NCBI GenBank assembly: GCA_023663205.1
Contig: JAMPHX010000015.1
Span: forward strand, 1 to 20,888
Origin: Corallococcus sp.
GTDB lineage: Bacteria; Bacillota; Clostridia; Christensenellales; CAG-314
Length of the DNA: 20,888 nucleotides
Direction of reading: 5' to 3'
The position numbers and the translations under genes were made by a program. Below are positions 7,863 to 14,609 of the stretch, piece after piece (position 1 is the stretch's first letter; each line of letters opens with the position of its first letter). The notes under the pieces were generated by a model, which did no database searches, was not told the origin of the DNA, and saw only the letters and a list, made by a program, of their open reading frames with translations.

Positions 7863-7915
7863 AATACCGAAAGCGAATGGACAAGGGATTGCTCCCACAT
7901 TTCTTTCGTCGTATT
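7863..7915 (-). ncRNA. Structured leader domain upstream of EamA (aptamer-like)
   Basis: Read on the minus strand, the leader folds by eye into one long imperfect hairpin. P1 pairs AATAC plus CGAAAG (7911-7915 and 7903-7908, with a 2-nt GA bulge) with CTTTCG plus GTATT (7868-7873 and 7863-7867). P2 is AATG/CATT (7898-7901 with 7876-7879). P3 is GGGA/TCCC closed by a GCAA tetraloop. Between P2 and P3 is a one-by-five internal loop holding TTGTC. A terminator follows almost immediately. I cannot match it with confidence to a known riboswitch class. Confidence 0.5.
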
Positions 7916-7927
7916 CTATTTTATATT

Positions 7928-7956
7928 ATTATATGCAAATTTCCGAGTTTTGTCAA
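7928..7956 (-). promoter_or_regulatory. Consensus sigma-A promoter of the EamA gene
   Basis: On the minus strand a perfect TTGACA (7951-7956), exactly 17 nt, and a perfect TATAAT (7928-7933). Transcription should begin near 7921, leaving a leader of about 120 nt before the ATG. A full-consensus promoter ahead of a terminator fits regulation by attenuation rather than by initiation. Confidence 0.9.
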
Positions 7957-8265
7957 GGATATTACAAATCAGTTTTTAATCGGTGTTTTTTCAACGCGGA
8001 TACAATGGGGTTGCCGTCTGTTTGATTTCAGTGAATTTCTGCAATTGCCGGTCATAGGTGTACCTTCTTAAAAAGAAATGGGCTTGTTTCAACAAACCTA
8101 TTGTAAATTTGCAGTGCGGTTTGGTAAAAGGATTTTTATTCGGTGTACGGCAGACCGTTCGTTGCAGATAGTTTCGATACGGGTTGATTTGCGTTGAATG
8201 CAAGTAAGCGTCGCTTGTCATAACTTTATTTGCTGCCGTTATAAATTTTGTAAATGGTATTTTGC
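7957..8265. other. Gene-free stretch between divergent promoters
   Basis: No gene that I can support. A minus-strand hairpin near 8083-8103 (about 7 bp, GGTTTGT with ACAAGCC) is followed by CATTTCTTTTT and could be a remnant terminator. A 93-codon open frame on the minus strand covers most of the stretch but lacks a convincing ribosome site, and I do not annotate it. Confidence 0.4.
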
Positions 8266-8295
8266 TTGACAATGCGGTATCAAAAAGATTAAAAT
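8266..8295 (+). promoter_or_regulatory. Sigma-A promoter of the Na/Pi-family gene
   Basis: A perfect TTGACA (8266-8271), an 18-nt spacer, and TAAAAT (8290-8295). Transcription would start near 8302. Because this promoter lies inside the longest open frame (TTG at 8262), it shows that the true start codon is further downstream, at 8382. Confidence 0.75.
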
Positions 8296-8318
8296 ATTAT
8301 TGCATAAATTTGGCAAAA

Positions 8319-8356
8319 AATACGCTGCTTGGCGTATTACCTTTTGGACAAAGGTA
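8319..8356 (+). promoter_or_regulatory. Two adjacent hairpins in the Na/Pi gene leader
   Basis: AATACGC pairs with GCGTATT (8319-8325 with 8332-8338, 6-nt loop). Next to it TACCTTT pairs with AAAGGTA (8338-8344 with 8350-8356, 5-nt loop). T8338 is shared, so the two would stack. They fill most of the 80-nt leader, and no Shine-Dalgarno is seen close to the ATG at 8382. They could control translation or mRNA stability. Confidence 0.4.
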
Positions 8357-8381
8357 CGTACAGTCTGTTTTACCGATACAT

Positions 8382-10070
8382 ATGGATTTCAAAGATTTTA
8401 TTATTCCGATAGTGCAAATGCTTGCAGGTTTGGGCGCATTTTTGATAGGCGTCAAGATTATGTCCGACAGCATGACCAAACTTGCCAATGCAGGGCTCAA
8501 AAAGATGTTCCAGCATATCGATAACAAATCTCTTTTGGGAGTGGGAATAGGCGTCGGTGCAACCGCCATCATACAAAGTTCCGCAGTAACGACGGTTATG
8601 GTAGTTGGTTTTGTAAATGCCGGCGTAATGTCGCTGTTTCAGGCGACTACGGTAATAATGGGCGCCAATATCGGCACAACGGTAACCGCTCAACTTGCCG
8701 CGCTTAACGGATTTGATTTTATGCAGTATGTAGTGCTGCTGGCGTTTGTCGGGTTTTTGGTAATGTCAATAGCCAAGAAGGAGCGCACCAAGACAATCGG
8801 CTTTATGATTGCAGGTCTCGGACTTATATTTTTGGCGTTGGAATTTATGTCGTCGGCAATGTCGCCCTTTACGGACGCGTCAACGCCCGTCGGCGCGGCG
8901 GTGCAGGAGTTTCTTCACAAACTGTCAAACCCGTTTTTGCTGCTGTTTATCGGCATAGTATTGACGTTTGTTATGCAGTCCAGTTCCGCGCTTACAACGA
9001 TAATAATAACTATGGCTTCATCGGGACTTATTATAGGCGGCACTCCGGAGGCGGTGGGCAACGGAGCGTTGTTTGTCATACTCGGTTCCAACATAGGCAC
9101 TTGTTTTACTACCATGCTTGCTTCCGCAAATGCGTCGGCAAATGCCAAGCGCGCGGCGTTTATACACTTTTTGTTCAACTTTGCGGGTTCGGCGGTGTTC
9201 TTTGTAATACTTGTAATCTGGCGCGGATTTATGGATGACACTTTTGTCAAACTGTTCTCCGACTGCGGCACGCAACTTGCTATGTTTCATACGTTGTTCA
9301 ACGTACTTTGCACGGCGCTGTTTTTGCCGCTTGCCAAGTTGTTTGTCAAGTTTGCCGAGTTGGTTATACCCGACAAAAAGAAAGACGTTCACGAAACAAT
9401 GTACATAGACGACAGATTTTTGCCTACTCCGTCAATAGCGATAGCGCAGGCGGTAAAGGAAGTAAAGCATTTCGGCGACTTTACAATGCAGACGTGCGAC
9501 GTAGCAATACAGGGACTGCTTGACAAAAGCGAAGAAGCGGAAAAAACCGTCTTGGAACGCTTGGCGCAGTCCGCCGAAATCAACAAAAAGATTACCGGCT
9601 ACCTTGTAAACATTTCGGCGCATTCGTCGGGGGTAAAAAACGAAGACGATTTGTCGCGTCTTTATTACGTATTGGGCGACATATTGCGTGTGGGCGATTT
9701 GTCGCACAACATCACAAAGTATACCAAGAAACTCGCTTCGGGCGAAGTTACGTTTTCACAAGCAGGGTACGGCGAAATACGCGATTTGTATGGTAAAATA
9801 CGGTTGCTTTACGATGAGTGTTTAAACTGCTTTGTAAACAAGGATTTCGACGCGCTTAAATCAATCGAAAAACACGAGGACGAGATAGATGCAATCAAGC
9901 GGTCGGTTGTAAACAACCACATAGAACGGCTCAACAAAGGCGAGTGCGACCCTGCAAGCAACGGCGTATTTATCAACCTTGCGGGCAACTTGGAGCGTAT
10001 GGCAGACCACTTGACGTTTATTGCGGAGAGTATCACGCGCAAGACGGAGGAAATCCCTGCAATAAATTAA
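8382..10070 (+). CDS. Na/Pi cotransporter family protein with PhoU-like tail
   Basis: A 562-residue protein. Residues 1-330 contain two inverted Na/Pi-cotransporter repeats with signature QSSAVTT (65-71) and QSSSALTT (199-206), each followed by a GANIGTT or GSNIGTC segment. Residues about 340-555 are helical, charged and PhoU-like. This architecture is known in bacterial NptA-like proteins (YjbB type), which move phosphate with sodium; direction and true substrate in this organism are unproven. The start at 8382 (MDFKDFIIPIV) matches the usual family N-terminus, while the longer frame overlaps the promoter. It is divergent from EamA. The next gene, pgk, begins 226 nt later with no clear terminator between, so partial read-through is possible. 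Confidence 0.9.
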   Translation: MDFKDFIIPIVQMLAGLGAFLIGVKIMSDSMTKLANAGLKKMFQHIDNKSLLGVGIGVGATAIIQSSAVTTVMVVGFVNAGVMSLFQATTVIMGANIGTTVTAQLAALNGFDFMQYVVLLAFVGFLVMSIAKKERTKTIGFMIAGLGLIFLALEFMSSAMSPFTDASTPVGAAVQEFLHKLSNPFLLLFIGIVLTFVMQSSSALTTIIITMASSGLIIGGTPEAVGNGALFVILGSNIGTCFTTMLASANASANAKRAAFIHFLFNFAGSAVFFVILVIWRGFMDDTFVKLFSDCGTQLAMFHTLFNVLCTALFLPLAKLFVKFAELVIPDKKKDVHETMYIDDRFLPTPSIAIAQAVKEVKHFGDFTMQTCDVAIQGLLDKSEEAEKTVLERLAQSAEINKKITGYLVNISAHSSGVKNEDDLSRLYYVLGDILRVGDLSHNITKYTKKLASGEVTFSQAGYGEIRDLYGKIRLLYDECLNCFVNKDFDALKSIEKHEDEIDAIKRSVVNNHIERLNKGECDPASNGVFINLAGNLERMADHLTFIAESITRKTEEIPAIN

Positions 10071-10296
10071 CCGTTTGAGACGGTCGCAGACTGTCGCAAA
10101 TGTTGCAAAATGCCCAAAGTTGTAGGTCGCAAATTTCGGTAACGCAAGGCAAAGTAACGGATATATTAGTAAGTCGCGGTAAAAGTTATTTTACGCAATA
10201 ACGCGCAATGCTGTCGGTTGCAATCAAACAGGTTTCGGAAATTTTTTCGATAACAATCGGAAAATCAGAATAAATAAAATTAAGAGGTAAAGAACA

Positions 10297-11613
10297 ATGA
10301 ACAAAATGAGTATCAAAGACGTAGACGTAAAAGGCAAAAGATGTCTTGTTCGCGTAGACTTCAACGTACCGATGAAAGACGGAGTAATTACCGACGAAAA
10401 CCGTATCAACGGCGCGCTGCCCACGATAAAGTATCTTATGGAACACGGAGCAAAGGTGGTGCTATGCTCGCACCTCGGTAAACCTCACAATATCTTTACC
10501 CAAGGTTTCAAACTCAACAAAAAGGAAAAGAAGGCGGTAGAGGCGCTTCCTGCCGAACAGCAAGCGGCGGCAAAGGCAGAATACATTGAAAAGGCTCTCA
10601 AAAACGACGGCAAAAAATTCAGTTTAAAACCCGTCGCAGACCGTTTGAACCAACTTTTGGACGGCAAAGTAACATTTGCAACCGACATTGTAGGCGACGA
10701 TGCCAAAGCAAAGGTTGCCGCGCTCAAAGAGGGCGAATGCGTGCTTTTGGAAAACACCCGTTTCGATGCAGGTGAAGAAGGCAGAGACGAGGAATTTTGC
10801 AAAAAACTTGCCGCTTATGCGGATATTTACGTAAACGACGCTTTCGGAACGGCTCACCGTTCGCACGCTTCCACTGCCGCGATTGTGGAATACGGCTTTG
10901 TCAAGACGGCAGTATGCGGATTTTTGATTGAAAAAGAACTTTCGGTTATGGCAAACGCATTGGAAAACCCCGTACGTCCCTTTGTAGCGGTATTGGGCGG
11001 AGCAAAGGTCGCAGACAAACTCAATGTAATTTCCAACCTGCTTGAAAAGTGCGATTCGCTTGTAATCGGCGGCGGAATGGCTTATACCTTCCTCAAAGCG
11101 CAGGGATACGAAATAGGCAAGTCGCTCTTGGACGAAGAAAAATTGGATTACTGCAAACAAATGCTTGAAAAGGCGGAGAAAAACGGCAAAAAGATTTATC
11201 TTCCCGTCGATTGCATTACAATTGCGGAATTCCCCAATCCTATCGATGCGCCCGTTGCAACGTCGGTTGTGGACATCGACAAAATGCCCGCCGACAGAGA
11301 AGGCGCCGATATCGGTCCCAAGACCTGCAAATTGTATGCCGATGTAATAAGCAAAGCCAAAACCGTAATTTGGAACGGACCTATGGGAATATTTGAAAAC
11401 CCCGTATTGGCAGGCGGAACCAACGCAGTTGCCAAGGCTATGGCAGAGGCAAAGGATTGCACTACGATAATAGGCGGCGGCGACAGCGCGGCGGCGGTTG
11501 CTCAACTTGGGTATGCCGACAGAATGACTCACGTATCTACGGGCGGCGGAGCGTCTTTGGAATTGTTCGAAGGCAAAACTCTTCCCGGTATTGCCTGCCT
11601 AAACAACAAGTAG
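10297..11613 (+). CDS. pgk: Phosphoglycerate kinase, with an N-domain insertion
   Basis: A 438-residue cytosolic enzyme that transfers phosphate from 1,3-bisphosphoglycerate to ADP in glycolysis. Motifs: RVDFNVPMKDG (19-29), CSHLGKP (57-63), LLENTRFDAGEEG, VNDAFGTAHRSHAST, LGGAKVADKLNVI, the NGPMGIFENP nucleotide-site segment, and GGGDSAAA with STGGGASLELFEG at the end. The protein is about 35-40 residues longer than the typical 395-400. The extra part lies between SHLGKP and FSLKPVADRL (about residues 64-107) and is Lys/Ala/Glu-rich. It probably forms a surface helix and I think it occurs in some Clostridia lineages. AGAGG at 10283-10287 supports the start. It heads the pgk-tpiA-gpmI cluster. 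No clear promoter is visible in the 226 nt upstream. Confidence 0.96.
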   Translation: MNKMSIKDVDVKGKRCLVRVDFNVPMKDGVITDENRINGALPTIKYLMEHGAKVVLCSHLGKPHNIFTQGFKLNKKEKKAVEALPAEQQAAAKAEYIEKALKNDGKKFSLKPVADRLNQLLDGKVTFATDIVGDDAKAKVAALKEGECVLLENTRFDAGEEGRDEEFCKKLAAYADIYVNDAFGTAHRSHASTAAIVEYGFVKTAVCGFLIEKELSVMANALENPVRPFVAVLGGAKVADKLNVISNLLEKCDSLVIGGGMAYTFLKAQGYEIGKSLLDEEKLDYCKQMLEKAEKNGKKIYLPVDCITIAEFPNPIDAPVATSVVDIDKMPADREGADIGPKTCKLYADVISKAKTVIWNGPMGIFENPVLAGGTNAVAKAMAEAKDCTTIIGGGDSAAAVAQLGYADRMTHVSTGGGASLELFEGKTLPGIACLNNK

Positions 11614-11655
11614 ATAATACAAAGACGTAACTGTCTTGCGCTCAAACAAATTTCC

Positions 11656-11682
11656 GCGCGGCACGCACGAAGTGTGTCGCGC
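11656..11682 (+). other. GC-rich hairpin between pgk and tpiA
   Basis: GCGCG pairs with CGCGC around an imperfect inner stem (CAC with GTG) in the 87-nt gap. No T-run follows, so it is not an intrinsic terminator. Such intercistronic hairpins can mark RNA processing or protect the 3' end of the upstream message. The AAGGAG of tpiA lies 8 nt after it. Confidence 0.4.
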
Positions 11683-11700
11683 TTATGTCAAGGAGAATAT

Positions 11701-12453
11701 ATGAAAAACAAAATTATTGCAGGCAACTGGAAGATGAACAATGACCGCAAGCAAACCGAAAGTTTGATAACGTCGCTTATACCTCTTGTCAAAGACACCC
11801 AAAACACGGTTATTATTTGTACTCCGTACACCGATTTGTGCAAAGCCGTCAAGTTGACTGCCGGCACCAATATACACGTAGGAGCACAAAACTGTCACTG
11901 GAAGGAGAGCGGAGCGTTTACGGGAGAAATCGCGCCGTCTATGCTTACGGAAATAGGCGTGGAATATGTCGTAATAGGTCACAGCGAACGCCGTACTTAC
12001 TTCGGCGAGACCGACGCAACGGTGCTTGCGCGCACCAAAGCGGCTCTGTCTGCCGGACTCAAACCGATTGTATGTATAGGCGAAACGCTTGCCGAGCGCG
12101 AAAGCGGCAATACGGAAAAGGTTTTGGGAAAACAAATAACACAAGGCTTTGCGGAAATTACAGATGAACAACTCAAAAATATAATCGTAGCCTACGAACC
12201 CGTATGGGCAATAGGCACGGGAGTGACTGCAACCAATGAGCAGGCAAACGACGCAATAGCATTTTGCAGAAGCGTATTTGCAAAGATGTTCGGTAAGCAA
12301 GCCGCAGAGGGATTGTACATACAGTACGGCGGCAGCATGAACGACAAAAATGCCGAGGCATTGCTTGCAATGCCGCAAATTGACGGCGGACTGATTGGCG
12401 GCGCAAGTTTGGTAGCGGAGAAGTTTGCCGCGGTAGTAAACGCGCACAAATAA
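11701..12453 (+). CDS. tpiA: Triosephosphate isomerase
   Basis: A 250-residue TIM barrel that interconverts dihydroxyacetone phosphate and glyceraldehyde 3-phosphate in the cytosol. The catalytic residues are all visible: Lys11 in GNWKMN, His94 in IGHSERR, and Glu166 in AYEPVWAIGTG, which also begins the flexible loop. The C-terminal phosphate-binding IQYGGS and GGLIGGASL are present. The start at 11701 has AAGGAG at 11690-11695, spaced 5 nt; an in-frame GTG at 11674 lies inside a hairpin and is rejected. The length is normal. It sits between pgk and gpmI, with gpmI 17 nt downstream, so co-transcription is likely. Confidence 0.97.
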   Translation: MKNKIIAGNWKMNNDRKQTESLITSLIPLVKDTQNTVIICTPYTDLCKAVKLTAGTNIHVGAQNCHWKESGAFTGEIAPSMLTEIGVEYVVIGHSERRTYFGETDATVLARTKAALSAGLKPIVCIGETLAERESGNTEKVLGKQITQGFAEITDEQLKNIIVAYEPVWAIGTGVTATNEQANDAIAFCRSVFAKMFGKQAAEGLYIQYGGSMNDKNAEALLAMPQIDGGLIGGASLVAEKFAAVVNAHK

Positions 12454-12470
12454 CATACGGGAAAGAATTT

Positions 12471-14009
12471 ATGAAAAAAATTACTGCATTGATTATTATG
12501 GACGGTTACGGATTATCCGATGCCGCCAAAGGTAACGCAATAGGCGCGGAGTGTTCGCCGTACGTACATTATCTTATGACAAACTACCCATCCTGCAAAT
12601 TGAAAGCAAGCGGTTTGGCGGTAGGTCTGCCCGAAGGACAAATGGGCAACAGCGAAGTGGGACACCTCAATATCGGAGCGGGGCGTGTAGTGTATCAAGA
12701 ACTTACGCGCATTACAAAGTCGATTAAAGACGGCGACTTTTTTGAAAACGCAGCATTCTTGGACGCGTGCGACCATGCCAAAATGAACGGCGGCAAGTTG
12801 CACCTTATGGGATTGTGCTCCGACGGCGGAGTGCACAGTCACTTGACGCATTTGTTTGCTTTGATAGAACTTGCCAAGAAGCAGGGACTAAGCGATGTGT
12901 ACGTTCACTGCTATATGGACGGACGCGACGTATCGCCCACAAGCGGGGCGGGCTTTGTTTCCGCGCTTGCCGACAAAATGGCTCAACTCAACTTCGGCAA
13001 GATTGCCACCGTCTGCGGAAGGTATTACGCAATGGATAGGGATAACCGTTGGGACAGAGTGGAAAAGGCATACGATATGCTGACGCTCGGCAAAGGCGAA
13101 ACTTGCGACGACCCTGTCGAAGCGTTGAACAAAAGTTACGCAAACGGCGTCACCGACGAATTTGTACTTCCCACGGTAGTTATCAAGGACGGCAAACCGG
13201 TTGCTACAATCGATAACGGCGACAGCGTAATATTTTTCAATTTCCGTCCCGATAGGGCAAGGGAACTTACACGCGCATATACGCAAAGCGGTTTTAACGG
13301 ATTTTCGCTGCAAGGCAAACAGCGCAAAGTAACTTGGGTGTGTATGACCAAGTACGACGAATCGTTTACGGGCGTGCGTATCGCGTTCAAACCCGAAACC
13401 TTGCAAAACACGCTCGGTGAGTATCTTGCCTCTTGCGGAAAGACACAGTTGCGTATAGCCGAAACGGAAAAATACGCGCACGTGACGTTTTTCTTCAACG
13501 GCGGAGTGGAAAAGCCGAACGAAAACGAAAAGCGTATCTTGGTAGACAGTCCCAAAGTGGCAACCTACGATTTGCAGCCGGAAATGAGCGCGGCGGAAGT
13601 AACCGAGCGCGCCAAGGCGGAAATTCTCAAAGATAAATACGACGTAATGATTTTGAACTTTGCCAATTGCGACATGGTGGGACATACGGGAGTATTCGAC
13701 GCTGCCAAGAAAGCCGTTTTGACGGTGGACGATTGCGTACGCGGCGTGGTTGAGTGCATTTTGCAACAGGGCGGCAGAGCGTTTGTAACAGCCGACCACG
13801 GCAACGCCGAAAAGATGATTGGCAATGACAGCAAACCGTTTACCGCGCATACGACCAACCTTGTACCGTTTATCATGGTAGACCCCAAGCGTTCTGCAAT
13901 GCGGCTGAAAAACGGCGCGCTATGCGACATTGCCCCCACAATGCTCGATTCGATGGAAATGCCAATACCGCCCGAAATGACGGGTAAGTCGCTTATTTGT
14001 CAAAAGTGA
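12471..14009 (+). CDS. gpmI: 2,3-bisphosphoglycerate-independent phosphoglycerate mutase
   Basis: A 512-residue Mn2+-dependent enzyme of the alkaline phosphatase superfamily that converts 3-phosphoglycerate to 2-phosphoglycerate. Metal- and substrate-site motifs are in the expected order: MDGYG (Asp11), MGNSEVGHLNIG with the phosphorylated Ser61, CSDGGVHSH (His122 region), MDGRDVSPTSG, GRYYAMDRDNRWDR, FNFRPDRARE, NFANCDMVGHTG, and ADHGNAEKM followed by TAHTTNLVPF. The length is typical. GGGAAAG lies before the ATG. It closes the glycolytic cluster. No strong terminator follows; the secG promoter begins 23 nt after the stop. Confidence 0.97.
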   Translation: MKKITALIIMDGYGLSDAAKGNAIGAECSPYVHYLMTNYPSCKLKASGLAVGLPEGQMGNSEVGHLNIGAGRVVYQELTRITKSIKDGDFFENAAFLDACDHAKMNGGKLHLMGLCSDGGVHSHLTHLFALIELAKKQGLSDVYVHCYMDGRDVSPTSGAGFVSALADKMAQLNFGKIATVCGRYYAMDRDNRWDRVEKAYDMLTLGKGETCDDPVEALNKSYANGVTDEFVLPTVVIKDGKPVATIDNGDSVIFFNFRPDRARELTRAYTQSGFNGFSLQGKQRKVTWVCMTKYDESFTGVRIAFKPETLQNTLGEYLASCGKTQLRIAETEKYAHVTFFFNGGVEKPNENEKRILVDSPKVATYDLQPEMSAAEVTERAKAEILKDKYDVMILNFANCDMVGHTGVFDAAKKAVLTVDDCVRGVVECILQQGGRAFVTADHGNAEKMIGNDSKPFTAHTTNLVPFIMVDPKRSAMRLKNGALCDIAPTMLDSMEMPIPPEMTGKSLICQK

Positions 14010-14031
14010 CGTAAGCGACGGCGCAAAACGC

Positions 14032-14060
14032 TTGTCAACATACGGTTTGTGTGGTACAAT
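14032..14060 (+). promoter_or_regulatory. Sigma-A promoter of the secG region
   Basis: TTGTCA (14032-14037), a 17-nt spacer, and TACAAT (14055-14060). The start would be near 14067, giving a leader of about 120 nt before the secG ATG at 14188. Confidence 0.75.
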
Positions 14061-14069
14061 AACTTAGTT

Positions 14070-14089
14070 GAGTTGAAAAACTCTTTTTT
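14070..14089 (+). terminator. Mini-terminator just after the secG promoter
   Basis: A 5-bp stem (GAGTT with AACTC) closed by a GAAA tetraloop and followed by six T residues. It begins only a few nucleotides after the predicted transcription start at about 14067. It may stop read-through from gpmI, or cause early termination of secG transcripts. The short stem makes it weak. Confidence 0.4.
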
Positions 14090-14187
14090 AACTGCGGCTT
14101 TTGGCTTAAATTTTGCAAAATGTCGCATATTACAGCAAATTTACTCTTGTAGCGGAGTAACCGCAACGCGAGTTTATGGAGGACAAA

Positions 14188-14502
14188 ATGTTAAACTTTC
14201 TGTCGTTTTTCGCTCCCGGTGACGAAGGAGCATATACGTACTTTATCGTAAAAATAGTTTTGGCTGCGCTTATGCTTGTTTGTGCAGGGTTTATTATTTT
14301 CGTCGTAATGAAACAATCGGGAAACAGCGACGGAATGGAGGCTATGACTGGTAGCAGCAAATCCGATAGCACGGATTCCTATTACAACAAAAATTCCGCT
14401 GAAAGAAAGGAAGCCAAACTCAAAACTTGGACGTATATTTGTGCAGGACTGCTTGCGCTTTGTGCAATTGCGTTTTTGATTTTGACAGCGGTAATCGGCT
14501 GA
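14188..14502 (+). CDS. secG: Preprotein translocase subunit SecG
   Basis: A 104-residue protein with two transmembrane helices (about 12-36 and 79-102) joined by a polar loop. The loop begins with KQSGNSDGMEAM, the counterpart of the conserved SecG QxxG region. SecG joins SecY and SecE in the protein-conducting channel of the cytoplasmic membrane and aids SecA-driven export. The ATG at 14188 is chosen over one at 14176 because GGAGG at 14178-14182 is correctly placed for the second and would fall inside the coding part of the first. The gene order secG-rnr-smpB is widespread in Bacillota and supports the call. A terminator follows at 14527-14556. Confidence 0.92.
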   Translation: MLNFLSFFAPGDEGAYTYFIVKIVLAALMLVCAGFIIFVVMKQSGNSDGMEAMTGSSKSDSTDSYYNKNSAERKEAKLKTWTYICAGLLALCAIAFLILTAVIG

Positions 14503-14526
14503 TTAGGACTGTATAAGGCAAATGCG

Positions 14527-14556
14527 GCGACAGGATTATTCCCGTCGCTTTTTTTT
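14527..14556 (+). terminator. Intrinsic terminator between secG and rnr
   Basis: GCGAC pairs with GTCGC, then an A-C mismatch and GG with CC around an ATTATT loop, followed by eight T residues. Immediately after it is a 7-bp palindromic hairpin (CGCTTGG with CCAAGCG, 14558-14574). The arrangement should reduce transcription of rnr and smpB relative to secG, or rnr has its own promoter that I cannot identify clearly. Confidence 0.85.
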
Positions 14557-14609
14557 GCGCTTGGGCGCCAAGCGGTGTAAATACATACAAAAACGGAAAT
14601 AAAAATACT

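Noticed and set aside
7863..7915. Assignment of the EamA leader to a specific named riboswitch, such as guanidine-IV or PreQ1
   Set aside because: I cannot match the conserved core of any class with confidence by eye; a covariance-model search is needed.
7991..8272. A 93-codon open frame on the minus strand between the EamA and Na/Pi genes
   Set aside because: It has no convincing ribosome site, overlaps the Na/Pi promoter, has no recognisable domain and lies between two divergent promoters. It is more likely chance than a gene.
8262..8381. A longer N-terminus for the Na/Pi protein starting at TTG 8262
   Set aside because: The extension contains the promoter hexamers, so it is upstream of the transcription start, and family members begin at the MDFKDF position.
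10071..10296. A promoter or terminator between the Na/Pi gene and pgk
   Set aside because: A 5-bp ACCGT/ACGGT hairpin lacks a T-run, and no hexamer pair of acceptable quality and spacing was found.
12888..13850. A 320-codon open frame antisense to gpmI, and similar long antisense frames opposite the E2-like gene, tpiA, pgk and rnr
   Set aside because: The sense genes are unambiguous enzymes with full motifs. The antisense frames arise from codon bias and have Cys/Phe/Arg-rich, motif-free products and no promoter or ribosome site.
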